This document shows, piece after piece, positions 46,918 to 55,438 of a stretch of DNA of 64,000 bases. Numbering within the stretch: the stretch's first letter is position 1; every line of letters begins with the position of its first letter. The translations under genes and the position numbers were made by a program. The DNA comes from Pseudomonas sp. JM0905a (GTDB lineage: Bacteria > Pseudomonadota > Gammaproteobacteria > Pseudomonadales > Pseudomonadaceae), in NCBI RefSeq assembly GCF_014700075.1, contig NZ_JACXBU010000001.1, positions 186,001 to 250,000 of the forward strand, written 5' to 3'. The notes under the pieces are model-generated. The model was given only the letters and a program-made list of their open reading frames with translations, was not told the DNA's origin and did no database searches.

Positions 46918-47718
46918 ATGCCGCTGGGCGTAGTCCTCTGGTCATTCCTGGCCTCAGCATTCAATGCGGGCCGCCGCCTGTGGCTGGCGGGCCTGATGCT
47001 GTTGCCCGGCCAGGTGGTGGCGGACGATGCGCCGCCATTGCGGGTAATGACCGATTTCTGGCCGCCCTTTCGCATCGCCGGTGAAGGCGGGCAGCTGCGC
47101 GGTCTGGACATGGACCTACTGGCGGAACTGGAGCGCCGTACCAGCCTGCGCTTCGAGGTGCAGCGGGCGCCCTGGTCGCGAGGGCTCGCCGCATTGGAAC
47201 GGGGCTCGGCCGACCTGATGACGGGCCTTGCCCGAACCCCTGAGCGCGAACGCTATATCGACTTCCTGGAACGCCCCTATTTCACCTGCGCGCCACGCTT
47301 CTACAGCCTGCCGGCGCTGGCCCAGAAGGTCAGCGGCTATTCGCAGCTGGGCCAGTACGACATCGGTTTCGTGCGGGGCTCGGCCTACTTCGAACCCTTC
47401 GATTCCGATCAGGACTTGCGCAAGGTCGGGGTCGGCAATGAAGGGCAGTTGTTGGACATGTTGCGCCACAAGCGTCTGCAGCTGGTTATCGGCACCGATT
47501 GCCAGGTGGACTATCAGCTGCTGCGCGACCCGACCCTCGCCGGGCGCATCGTCAAGCTGAACTATCGGCCGCCGGCGCGTACCGAACTCTTCCTCGGCTT
47601 CACGCGCCAGCGGCCCCTGCAGGTGCAGCGCCAAGCTATTGCCGAGGCGCTGGAGCAGTTGATCGATGAAGGCTGGGTGCTGGATGCCGCGCGGCGCTAC
47701 AGCCCCCGTGCTCAGTGA
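46918..47718 (+). CDS. Orphan periplasmic solute-binding protein (family 3)
   Basis: 266 aa. A signal peptide (RLWLAGLMLLPGQVVA) is followed by an SBP_bac_3 fold: RVMTDFWPPFRI, GLDMDLLAELERRTSLRFEV, RGSADLMTGLARTPERERYIDFLERPYF. No permease or ATPase gene is adjacent, so it may feed a transporter elsewhere or act as a sensor protein. ATG 46918 has GGGAG upstream. Its 3' end overlaps the convergent VOC gene by 7 bp. Confidence 0.86.
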   Translation: MPLGVVLWSFLASAFNAGRRLWLAGLMLLPGQVVADDAPPLRVMTDFWPPFRIAGEGGQLRGLDMDLLAELERRTSLRFEVQRAPWSRGLAALERGSADLMTGLARTPERERYIDFLERPYFTCAPRFYSLPALAQKVSGYSQLGQYDIGFVRGSAYFEPFDSDQDLRKVGVGNEGQLLDMLRHKRLQLVIGTDCQVDYQLLRDPTLAGRIVKLNYRPPARTELFLGFTRQRPLQVQRQAIAEALEQLIDEGWVLDAARRYSPRAQ

Positions 47719-48149
47719 GCGTGAGGCTCGACGTACAGCTCGTAGTCCGGGGCCAGATCCATATCCCAGAAGGCGGCCTCGATCTTGTGGCCATCAAGGT
47801 CGCGGATGAAGCAACCGTAGTAGGGCTCACCGTATTCGGGCCGCGGGCCGGGTTCGCCATCGCCCTTGCCGCCAGCGTCCAGGGCGGCCTCGAAGAAGGC
47901 CAGGACCTCCTCTTTGCTGGCAGCGAAGAAACCGATGTGGGTGCCATTGCCGACGCTCGCCGGGCGGCCGTCGATGGGGGACTGCACCCAGAATTCCGGG
48001 TACTCGCGGCCATAAGCCACAGCGCCGGGGTGCTCCATGATGCGCTTGCAGCCCAGGGTGGGCAGCACCTTGTCGTAGAAGGCGACGGCGCGCTCGAAGT
48101 CGTTGGTGCCAACCGAGATGTGGGACAGGATGCTGGGGTTTTCAGCCAT
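47712..48149 (-). CDS. VOC-family (glyoxalase-like) protein
   Basis: 145 aa, one betaalphabetabetabeta pair on each half: ILSHISVGTNDFERAVAFYDKVLPTLGCKRI and GCFIRDLDGHKIEAAFWD. The likely metal ligands are His10 in the first half and Glu/His in the second. The group includes glyoxalase- and dioxygenase-like proteins of unknown substrate. Overlaps the solute-binding protein gene tail by 7 bp. Confidence 0.88.
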   Translation of the reverse strand: MAENPSILSHISVGTNDFERAVAFYDKVLPTLGCKRIMEHPGAVAYGREYPEFWVQSPIDGRPASVGNGTHIGFFAASKEEVLAFFEAALDAGGKGDGEPGPRPEYGEPYYGCFIRDLDGHKIEAAFWDMDLAPDYELYVEPHAH

Positions 48150-48243
48150 GGAAAATCCTCCTTGAGTGGCCAGGAAAGCCTAGCAGCCCGTCGCAGAAGT
48201 AGCGGCCAGCCCTTCCTTGGGTTGGTGTCCTGACGTTACACGG

Positions 48244-48906
48244 TCACTGCTCCGTCGCGCGTTCGGTGACCAGGGTGAACATCCGGTACAGGGCGATGCT
48301 GACGAACAGCTGGAAGAAGCTGTTGAAGCTTTCCAGCACCACAGTGCCAACCGGGTCGGGGTGTTCCCCCAGTTCGCGATAGGCGAACCAGTCCACCAGC
48401 CAGATCGGCCCCATTACGAGCAGCACGCACGCGAGGATGGTCCAGAAGTGCCCGCGAGTGAGCGCGAAGCTTTCCTTGATCGCGTCCAGCGGGGGCTTGC
48501 CCTCCAGCACCAGCAGGTACTCCGCGAAAGCCAGTTTGATCATCACGTAGACGCCGGGAATGATCAGCATCCAGACCCCGACCATGATCAGCAGCGTGCT
48601 GATGGCTGCCAGCACGGCGAATGTAGGCCAGCGGAACAGCGCCATCTCCAGAACCTGTCGGGGCTTGAGGCGGATGTGATGGCTGCGGCTGTCGACGAAG
48701 ATGATCAGCGCGCCGACGTAGAGCGGATAGAACAGCATGCTGACGATGATCGACGCGCCCTGGGATTTGTCCGCTCCTAGCCAGGCGATCAATCCCTGTT
48801 GGGCGATCGCTTCGGTAAGAATGGCCGGCAGGCAGAGCAGGGCGATTTCGCCGGCGTTGCGGGAGAAGAAGAACCAGGAGGCGCGCAGCAGCTCGAACGG
48901 ATTCAT
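48244..48906 (-). CDS. YciC-family (UPF0259) inner-membrane protein
   Basis: 220 aa with about six hydrophobic segments. MNPFELLRASWFFFSRN, MVGVWMLIIPGVYVMIKLAFAEYLLVLEGK and PLDAIKESFALTRGHFW match UPF0259. In E. coli YciC is a membrane protein of unknown role. The gene is 75 bp after the deacylase gene on the same strand. Confidence 0.86.
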   Translation of the reverse strand: MNPFELLRASWFFFSRNAGEIALLCLPAILTEAIAQQGLIAWLGADKSQGASIIVSMLFYPLYVGALIIFVDSRSHHIRLKPRQVLEMALFRWPTFAVLAAISTLLIMVGVWMLIIPGVYVMIKLAFAEYLLVLEGKPPLDAIKESFALTRGHFWTILACVLLVMGPIWLVDWFAYRELGEHPDPVGTVVLESFNSFFQLFVSIALYRMFTLVTERATEQ

Positions 48907-48981
48907 CGGCGGGCATTCACATCTTGCGGCAGTTGGTCTTGCGCACTTTAGCCCAAGCCGGGGCCGCCTCCCAAGGGCGCT

Positions 48982-49461
48982 TCAATCGGAACGATATTTC
49001 AGCACCCGGTTCGGTAGCCGTGGCAGCAGGCGGGCGAGGTCGGCGGTGGCCACTTCCAGCGTGCGTTCCGGCGGGCCCGGCGAGTAGATCAGGTAGTCGT
49101 GCCGGAAGATCGCTTCGTCGAATACCAGGGCAATGTCCTCGGCATGGCCCAGGGGACAGGCGCACTGGGGCACGCAGCCAGTCAGCTCTACCAGTTCCTC
49201 GTCGCTGGCAATGCTCGGCCGTGCGCCCAGCAGCGCCTTGAGTTGTGCCCAGTCGGCCCGCTCGCCTTCCAGGGTCACCAGCATGGCGTAGCCGCCGCCC
49301 TTCAGGCGCAGGAACAGGCTCTTGCTCTCCACGCCGCGCAGGACGAAGCGTTGGCGCACCGCATGGGCAGTGGGGTAATCGAGCACGGCTTCGTGGCTGA
49401 CTTCCCGGTAGGGGATAGCGTGATCGTCGAGCAGGGCCAGGTTTCGGTCGTGGAGCGACAT
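48982..49461 (-). CDS. YbaK/EbsC-type aminoacyl-tRNA deacylase
   Basis: 159 aa. The YbaK fold shows KSLFLRLKGGGYAMLVTLEGE, GARPSIASDEELVELTGCVPQCACPLGH and the FDEAIF segment. Members clear mischarged tRNAs such as Cys-tRNA-Pro or Ala-tRNA-Pro. The specificity cannot be told here; the GCVPQCACPLG segment differs from the usual GxxSP loop, so it may be a ProXp-like branch. ATG 49461 (MSLHDRNLALLDDH) is chosen. Confidence 0.85.
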   Translation of the reverse strand: MSLHDRNLALLDDHAIPYREVSHEAVLDYPTAHAVRQRFVLRGVESKSLFLRLKGGGYAMLVTLEGERADWAQLKALLGARPSIASDEELVELTGCVPQCACPLGHAEDIALVFDEAIFRHDYLIYSPGPPERTLEVATADLARLLPRLPNRVLKYRSD

Positions 49462-49504
49462 CGGCGTTTCGTGGGATGGGAGACGGGAGCGCCATGATAG
49501 TCGT

Positions 49505-50230
49505 TCAGGGAAGACTGAGGTCATCCAGCCCGGCTTCGCGCAGCACCTGCTGTTCGATAGCCTGCAAGCGACCTTGCTGTGCCATGTGCCGCAGCACCTC
49601 CTCCAGGCGTGGTGCGAGATCGCGATGGCGCGGGTTCAGGTAGTGGTGCATGGAGAAGCGTTCCAACACCGGATGCAGGGGCTGGATACCGCGTATGCCG
49701 CTCTGGCGCAGGATACACATGCCCGAGTAATAGTCCTCCACATGCACGTCCACGCGGCCACCGGCCAGCTTACGCATGCCGTTCTCCACCCCATTGGAAG
49801 GTGACATCCGCACCCCCTTGAGTCGCAGTTCCAGCGCCGCCTTGCCGCGTTCGAAACCGACCAGATACGGCTTGAGGCTGGACCAGCCACGCAGTTGCAA
49901 CGGGCGATTGGCAAAGGCCACCGCGTAGGATTCGAACAATGGGGTGCGGATCAGCAGCAGGTCGCTGCGTTGCTCGGCCAACAGGCTGGTGCGGCACAGC
50001 TCGCCATCGTTCAGGCCGCGCTCGGCATATTGCAGGGCGCGGGCGGCTGGTGCGGCGCGGGTCTCGATGCTGATGCCGAGCTCGCCGTAGGCTTCCACCA
50101 GGATGCGCTTGCAGATCTGGAACAGGGGCAGGCCCTGGTCGGGAAAGGCACTGAATACCAGGCGCGCCTCGGCATGGCTGGGGGCGGACAGGAGCAGCAG
50201 GACAAGCAGGCAGTTTCCATAGGCACGCAT
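49505..50230 (-). CDS. Orphan periplasmic solute-binding-like protein
   Basis: 241 aa. A signal peptide (NCLLVLLLLSAPSHA) precedes an SBP_bac_3-like body: LVFSAFPDQGLPLFQICKRILVEAYGELGISIETRAAPAARALQYAERG. The body is short and the C-terminal part has no obvious membrane anchor. No transporter genes are adjacent. It is one of two such orphans within 3.5 kb and could be a sensor or chaperone-like binding protein. Confidence 0.8.
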   Translation of the reverse strand: MRAYGNCLLVLLLLSAPSHAEARLVFSAFPDQGLPLFQICKRILVEAYGELGISIETRAAPAARALQYAERGLNDGELCRTSLLAEQRSDLLLIRTPLFESYAVAFANRPLQLRGWSSLKPYLVGFERGKAALELRLKGVRMSPSNGVENGMRKLAGGRVDVHVEDYYSGMCILRQSGIRGIQPLHPVLERFSMHHYLNPRHRDLAPRLEEVLRHMAQQGRLQAIEQQVLREAGLDDLSLP

Positions 50231-50405
50231 TGCACAATCGCCTGGGGCACGGCCTGTGGCTGGAGTGACTGCCAGACGGCGCCGCCTGCCATGGCGGGCG
50301 CCTTGCTCCCTGCAACAGACCCGTGCGGTGGGTCTTGGCGTCTTCCCCGTTCTCGGTGGGCGCGGGGTTAGCTGAAACTATAGACGCCCGCCTTCAGGGC
50401 GTTGG

Positions 50406-50966
50406 TCAGTTCGCCAGCAGTTCGTCCGTCGACAGCACCTGCGCGTATTCGCCCTGCAGGTTGGCCATGGCCATGTCATGCACTTCCTCGGCGCTGCGCT
50501 GGCGGCCGGAGAAGTCGGTCTTGGCGAAGGTGTAGCAGGCGTCCGCCACGACCGTGGTGGCAAAGCCCAGGTTGCCGGCGCTGCGGGCGGTGGCTTCCAC
50601 CGAGTTCTCACTGGCTACGCCGACGATCACCACCGCATCCAGGCCGCGCACCCGCAGCCAGTGCTCCAGACCGCTATTGATGAAGGCATCGGGCACGTTC
50701 TTCTCCAGTACCTGCTCGCGCCCCATCGGCATGAACTCGAGTTGGAAGAGGGCGCCTGGCTGGCCGGGGGCGAATACCGAATGTGCCTCGCGGGAGATGT
50801 GGCGGATGTGCACCAGCGGCCAGCCGGCGGCGCGCCAGCGTGCCAGCAGGGCGGCCATGTGGCGTTCGGCATCGGGGTTGTTGCGCGGCTTGTCGAGGCC
50901 ACGGATGCCCTGCTGCTGATCGATGATCAGCAGGGCACCGGGAGCGTTCTGCAGGGTCCTATCCAC
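50406..50966 (-). CDS. Isochorismatase-fold hydrolase lacking the usual Cys
   Basis: 186 aa. The isochorismatase/nicotinamidase fold is clear: ALLIIDQQQGI (Asp of the triad), LEKNVPDAF (Lys) and GVASENSVEATARSAGNLGF. In cysteine hydrolases the last motif holds the nucleophile, usually as CV after two residues; here the position reads NSV (Ser). Either Ser replaces Cys or activity is lost. GTG 50966 has GGAG 7 bases upstream. Divergent from the NYN gene. Confidence 0.85.
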   Translation of the reverse strand: MDRTLQNAPGALLIIDQQQGIRGLDKPRNNPDAERHMAALLARWRAAGWPLVHIRHISREAHSVFAPGQPGALFQLEFMPMGREQVLEKNVPDAFINSGLEHWLRVRGLDAVVIVGVASENSVEATARSAGNLGFATTVVADACYTFAKTDFSGRQRSAEEVHDMAMANLQGEYAQVLSTDELLAN

Positions 50967-51058
50967 TTTCCATCTCCAGAGGCTGGCATACTGGCCGCAA
51001 TCTACTCTTATACCGTCGCCGCCAGCCAGCCGCCCCCAGTCAGCCACGAGGATCCGCG

Positions 51059-51538
51059 TTGAAGAAAATCGCAGTATTCGCCGACGTGCAGAACCTCTAC
51101 TACACGGTGCGTCATACCTACGGCTGCCATTTCCACTACAGCGCGTTCTGGCAGAGTGTCAGCGCCGAGGGCGATATCGTCGAAGCCAACGCCTACGCCA
51201 TCGACCGCGGCGACCCTCGCCAGCAACAGTTCCAGCAGATCCTGCGCAACCTGGGCTTCAACGTGAAACTCAAGCCCTTCATCCAGCGCAGCGACGGTTC
51301 GGCCAAGGGCGACTGGGACGTCGGCATCACCATCGACGTACTGGACGCCGCGCCGCGCGTGGACCTCATCGTGCTGGCCTCCGGCGACGGCGACTTCGAC
51401 CTGTTGCTGGATCGAGTGGCCAAGGCCCATGGTGTGGAAACCCTGGTCTATGGCGTGCCCGGCCTGACCGCGCAATCGCTGATCCGCGCCGCCAGTCGCT
51501 ACCAGCCCATCGAAAGCCCCCTGCTGCTGCGCAACTGA
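51059..51538 (+). CDS. NYN-domain (LabA-like, PIN fold) protein
   Basis: 159 aa. The NYN/PIN-like nuclease fold is supported by acidic residues in AVFADVQNLYY (Asp9), GDWDVGITIDVLDAA and VLASGDGDFDLLLD. Such proteins are probable RNases acting with RNA-processing partners. TTG 51059 is used: GAGG lies 7 bases upstream and no ATG is near. It is followed after 25 bp by a DEDDh exonuclease gene on the same strand. Confidence 0.87.
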   Translation: MKKIAVFADVQNLYYTVRHTYGCHFHYSAFWQSVSAEGDIVEANAYAIDRGDPRQQQFQQILRNLGFNVKLKPFIQRSDGSAKGDWDVGITIDVLDAAPRVDLIVLASGDGDFDLLLDRVAKAHGVETLVYGVPGLTAQSLIRAASRYQPIESPLLLRN

Positions 51539-51563
51539 AACCCGCCCCAATCTGGACAATTCC

Positions 51564-52175
51564 GTGGACCCCATAGCCGTCATCGACTTCGAGACCACCG
51601 GCGTCACGCCGGGCAACGACTGCCGCGCCACCGAGATCGGCATCGTCATCCTGCAGGACGGGCGCATCGTCGACCGCTATCAGAGCCTGATGAATGCCGG
51701 AATTCCGGTACCCGCCTTCATCCAGGGCCTGACCGGCATCACCACCGCCATGCTGCGCGAGGCACCGCCCGTGGAGCAGGTGATGGACGAAGCGGCGGAC
51801 TTCATCGGCGACCTGCCGCTGCTGGCGCACAACGCCTCATTCGACCAGAAGTTCTGGGACTACGAACTCGGCCGCATCGGCCGGACACGCCGCCAGGCCT
51901 TCGCCTGCTCATTGCTGCTGGCCCGGCGCCTGTTGCCCGAAGCGCCCAACCACAAGCTCGGCACCCTCAACGCCTGGGCGCGCCTGCCGAACACCGGCAA
52001 GGCCCACCGCGCCCTGGCCGACGCCGAGATGGCCGCCAACCTCACCCTGCACATCGCCGGGCGCCTGCGGGAGAAGCACGGAATAGCGGAGGTTTCGCAC
52101 AAGCTGTTCTGCAGCCTGCAGAAGGTGCCGGTGGCAAAGATTCCCGAGGCACTCAGGCAGCACCGGGAAGCCTGA
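51564..52175 (+). CDS. DEDDh 3'-5' exonuclease (DnaQ-like)
   Basis: 203 aa. The exonuclease motifs are complete: Exo I VIDFETTG (Asp/Glu), Exo II HNASFDQKF (Asp), Exo III HRALADAEM (His and Asp). It is a stand-alone proofreading-type fold without the polymerase contacts of DnaQ, so repair or RNA turnover is plausible. GTG 51564 is the start. The pairing with the NYN gene suggests a shared transcript. Confidence 0.9.
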   Translation: MDPIAVIDFETTGVTPGNDCRATEIGIVILQDGRIVDRYQSLMNAGIPVPAFIQGLTGITTAMLREAPPVEQVMDEAADFIGDLPLLAHNASFDQKFWDYELGRIGRTRRQAFACSLLLARRLLPEAPNHKLGTLNAWARLPNTGKAHRALADAEMAANLTLHIAGRLREKHGIAEVSHKLFCSLQKVPVAKIPEALRQHREA

Positions 52176-52183
52176 CCCACTTT

Positions 52184-52264
52184 TGTAGGTTGGTCCGAGA
52201 TCCGCGAGGCCCAACGATTCCGGGTCGGGTCCGCCTGTTGGGCTTCGCTCTGCACCAACCTACG
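52184..52264. repeat. Intergenic repeat GTAGGTTGGT family
   Basis: Ends GTAGGTTGGT (52185-52194) and ACCAACCTAC (52254-52263) are inverted complements, with a second inner pair GCGAGGCCCAAC / GTTGGGCTTCGC. The left half recurs in the composite repeat at 37599. It lies between the DEDDh gene and a convergent Lrp-type gene, and the outer arms could form a long stem. Confidence 0.75.
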
Positions 52265-52270
52265 GATAGG

Positions 52271-52747
52271 TCAGCCCTTTACCGTGCGCAGGGTTTCCAC
52301 CTTGCCGCGTTCCTGCAGCACGGCGGGAATACGCTGCTCGAAGGGCGTGGACAGGATGAGCGACGTCTTGGTCGCGCCGAACTGGCCGATCTGGTCGATC
52401 AAATCCTGCAGCTCCGGCATCGACGCCACGGCTGCCTTGATCAGCAGGCAGGCATCGCCGGTAACGCGGTGGCAGAGGGTCAGTTGCGGAATCTTCTCCA
52501 GGGCATCCTGGGTGCGCTTGTAGTCACGGTCGGTGATGCGCAGTTCGATCACGCATTCGATGGGCGAGCCCAGCTTCGCCAGGTCCACGCCGGCGTGGTA
52601 GCCGGTGATGATCCCGGCGGCCTCCAGCTTGGCCACGCGGTCGGCCACCGCTGGCGGTGACAGGTTGACCCGGCGCGCCAGGTCGGCGAAGGATGCGCGG
52701 CCGTTCTCGATCAGGGCCGACAGCAGCAGGCGGTCGTACTTGTCCAC
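52271..52747 (-). CDS. Second Lrp/AsnC-family regulator
   Basis: 158 aa. The winged helix is at about 1-58 (KYDRLLLSALIENGRASFADLARRVNLSPPAVADRVAKLEAAG) and the RAM domain follows. GTG 52747 has GGAGG 5 bases upstream. The recognition helix SPPAVADRV differs from that of the 39938 gene, so they should bind different sites. It is divergent from a YedA-like exporter, its likely target. Confidence 0.92.
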   Translation of the reverse strand: MDKYDRLLLSALIENGRASFADLARRVNLSPPAVADRVAKLEAAGIITGYHAGVDLAKLGSPIECVIELRITDRDYKRTQDALEKIPQLTLCHRVTGDACLLIKAAVASMPELQDLIDQIGQFGATKTSLILSTPFEQRIPAVLQERGKVETLRTVKG

Positions 52748-52909
52748 AGGTGCCTCCGAAAGTGGCGTCCTTCGAATCAAAGGATGGAGCCGGTTAATTC
52801 AATGATTTGCAAGGCTGAAGCTTGGATCAAGCAGGCTTTCTGTCTTATTTCCCCGCCAGGGCCTTACATAGAATAGACACCTCATTCCTGCCTGTGTCGA
52901 GTTCCGATC

Positions 52910-53836
52910 ATGCCTGCGCGCCGCGTTCCGCTCCTGCTCATAGGGGCATTCATCGCTCTCTATCTGATCTGGGGGTCCACCTACCTGGCGATTCGTATCG
53001 GTGTCGAATCCTGGCCGCCCCTGTTGATGGCCGGGGTCCGCTTCGTGGTGGCCGGCGCCCTGATGTACGGCTTCCTGCGCTGGCGCGGGGCCCCCAATCC
53101 GACCTGGCAGGAGTGGAAGTCTGCCGCGGCCATCGGCTTTCTGCTGCTGAGCTGCGGCAACGGTGGCGTAACCCTGGCCGAAGACCTCGGCGTGGCGTCC
53201 GGTGTCGCCGCACTGGCCGTGGCCACCGTGCCGCTGTTCGCCCTGCTGTTCGGGCTGATCTGGGGCCAGCGCACCTCGCGGCTGGAGTGGGCTGGCATCC
53301 TGCTAGGGCTGATCGGTATCGGCCTGCTCAATCTCGGCTCCAACCTCCAGGCCAGCCCGCTGGGGGCCGTGCTGATCATCTTCGCTGCGGCGTCCTGGTC
53401 TTTCGGCTCCATGTGGAGCAAGAACCTCAAGCTCCCCGCCGGCCCCATGGCCAGCGCAGTGGAAATGCTCGCCGGCGGCTTCGCCCTGCTGGCCGGCAGC
53501 CTGCTCAGCGGCGAGCGCATGGTCGCCGCGCCCACCCTGGCCGGTTGGGGGGCACTGGCCTACCTGATCGTGTTCGGCTCCATCATTGCCTTCAGCTCCT
53601 ACCTCTACCTGCTGAAGAACGTGCGTCCGGCAGCGGCCACCAGCTATGCCTACGTCAACCCGGCGGTGGCGGTGCTACTGGGGATCGCGTTCGCCGGCGA
53701 GACCATCGGCATCGAAGAGGGCCTGGCCATGCTCGTGATCATCGGCGCGGTGGTGCTGATCGGCCTGCCGCAGTGGCGCGAACGCAAGGAAGCCAAGGCG
53801 CCAGCGGACGAAGAGCTGCAACAGCAGACCAGTTGA
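52910..53836 (+). CDS. DMT-family exporter, YedA-like
   Basis: 308 aa, ten membrane helices in two EamA halves. LYLIWGSTYLAIRIGVESWPPLLMAGVRF and TSYAYVNPAVAVLLG match YedA closely. Related proteins export small metabolites and homoserine/threonine-type compounds; here the substrate is unknown. A TAGAAT at 52869-52874 could be its -10 box. Divergence from an Lrp-type regulator suggests amino-acid-responsive control (inference). Confidence 0.9.
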   Translation: MPARRVPLLLIGAFIALYLIWGSTYLAIRIGVESWPPLLMAGVRFVVAGALMYGFLRWRGAPNPTWQEWKSAAAIGFLLLSCGNGGVTLAEDLGVASGVAALAVATVPLFALLFGLIWGQRTSRLEWAGILLGLIGIGLLNLGSNLQASPLGAVLIIFAAASWSFGSMWSKNLKLPAGPMASAVEMLAGGFALLAGSLLSGERMVAAPTLAGWGALAYLIVFGSIIAFSSYLYLLKNVRPAAATSYAYVNPAVAVLLGIAFAGETIGIEEGLAMLVIIGAVVLIGLPQWRERKEAKAPADEELQQQTS

Positions 53837-53897
53837 TCCCGGTAGTGGTGGGCGGCCTGATAGAATTGCGGCTTTTCCGCACAAAATGGCTGCCCCG

Positions 53898-55226
53898 ATG
53901 ACCTTCGCTTCCCTCGGCCTGATCGAACCCCTGCTGCGCGCTACCGAGGCGCTCGGCTACCAGACCCCATCGCCGGTTCAGGCCGAGGCGATTCCCGCCG
54001 TCCTCAAGGGCCGCGACCTGATGGCCGCGGCCCAGACCGGCACCGGCAAGACCGCCGGTTTCGCCCTGCCGCTGTTGCAGAAACTGACCCAGGAAGGCCC
54101 GCAGGTGGCCAGCAACTCGGTACGTGCCCTGGTGCTGGTGCCCACCCGCGAACTGGCCGAGCAGGTCAACGAAAGCTTCCGCGTCTACGGCCAGCACCTG
54201 CCGCTGCGCAACTACGCGGTCTATGGCGGCGTCAGCATCAACCCGCAGATGATGAAGCTGCGCAAGGGCATCGACATCCTCGTTGCCACCCCCGGCCGGC
54301 TGCTCGACCTCTATCGGCAGAATGCCGTGAAGTTCAACCAGCTCCAGGCGCTGGTGCTGGACGAGGCCGACCGCATGCTCGACCTCGGTTTCGCCCGCGA
54401 GCTCGATGAGCTCTTTTCCGCACTGCCGAAACGCCGCCAGACCCTGCTGTTCTCCGCCACCTTCTCCGACGCCATCCGCCAGATGGCCGGCGAACTGCTG
54501 CGCGACCCGCTCTCCATTGAGGTCAGCCCGCGCAACGCCGCCGCCAAGAGCGTTCGCCAGTGGCTGATCCCTGTGGACAAGAAGCGCAAGAGCGAGTTGT
54601 TCCTGCACCTGCTGGACGACCGTGGCTGGGGCCAGGTGCTGGTCTTCGCCAAGACCCGCAAGGGCGTCGACCAACTGGTGGACGAACTCCAGGCCCAGGG
54701 CGTCAGCGCCGATTCGATCCACGGCGACAAGCCGCAGCCCTCGCGCCTGCGCGCCCTGCAGCGCTTCAAGGCGGGGGAAGTGCAGATCCTCGTGGCCACC
54801 GATGTGGCGGCCCGTGGCCTGGACATCGACGACCTGCCCCTGGTGGTCAACTTCGACCTGCCCATCGTCGCCGAAGACTATGTACACCGCATCGGCCGTA
54901 CCGGTCGCGCCGGTGCCACCGGTGAAGCGGTATCCCTGGTCTGCGCTGACGAGGTGCAGCTGCTGGCGGCCATCGAGGTGCTGATCCGCCAGACCCTCCA
55001 GCGTCGCGAAGAGTCTGACTTCATCCCCGATCACCGCGTGCCCATGACCGATGCCACCGGCCAGGTGATCAAGAAGCCGAAGAAACCCAAGAAGCCCAAG
55101 GAGCCCCAGGCCGTTGCTGGCAAGCCAGGCAAGGGGGCCGCGTTGGGCCGCTGGATCGACAGCGAAAAGCCCAAGGTCAAATCGGTGCGCAAGTCGCCGG
55201 GATTCGGCAAGGCGAAGAAGGGCTGA
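53898..55226 (+). CDS. rhlE: DEAD-box RNA helicase, RhlE-type
   Basis: 442 aa. Q motif PSPVQAEAIP, motif I AQTGTGKT, motif II DEAD in VLDEADRMLDLGF, motif III SAT, motif V TDVAARGLDIDDL and VI HRIGRTGRAG are all intact. A short basic C-terminal tail (KKPKKPKKPKEP...) would bind RNA. ATG 53898 (MTFASLGL) matches Pseudomonas relatives; ATG 53886 is in frame with no ribosome site. A TAGAAT lies at 53861-53866. Confidence 0.92.
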   Translation: MTFASLGLIEPLLRATEALGYQTPSPVQAEAIPAVLKGRDLMAAAQTGTGKTAGFALPLLQKLTQEGPQVASNSVRALVLVPTRELAEQVNESFRVYGQHLPLRNYAVYGGVSINPQMMKLRKGIDILVATPGRLLDLYRQNAVKFNQLQALVLDEADRMLDLGFARELDELFSALPKRRQTLLFSATFSDAIRQMAGELLRDPLSIEVSPRNAAAKSVRQWLIPVDKKRKSELFLHLLDDRGWGQVLVFAKTRKGVDQLVDELQAQGVSADSIHGDKPQPSRLRALQRFKAGEVQILVATDVAARGLDIDDLPLVVNFDLPIVAEDYVHRIGRTGRAGATGEAVSLVCADEVQLLAAIEVLIRQTLQRREESDFIPDHRVPMTDATGQVIKKPKKPKKPKEPQAVAGKPGKGAALGRWIDSEKPKVKSVRKSPGFGKAKKG

Positions 55227-55237
55227 ATCCGGGCCCT

Positions 55238-55269
55238 GGCGTCACCGCATTGTGGTGATGGGTGACGCC
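55238..55269 (+). terminator. Hairpin after rhlE
   Basis: GGCGTCACC (55238-55246) pairs with GGTGACGCC (55261-55269) around a 14-nt loop, starting 11 bp after the rhlE stop. No U-run follows, so termination may need Rho. The rest of the 212-bp gap shows only a TATAGT (about 55397) before the LuxR gene. Confidence 0.5.
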
Positions 55270-55438
55270 TGATGGGGCAGCGGGAACCGGATTGGGGCAG
55301 GGCGGGAAACCGGCACCCCCGTGCCAGAGCGGGTGGTTGGGCTTTCAGGATATTGGCGCACTTCCTGCATTTCTGTTCGAAATGCTGAACGCCTATCTAT
55401 AGTGATTGAAGCGCAGCCCAACCTCAGGCATTTCCCAC

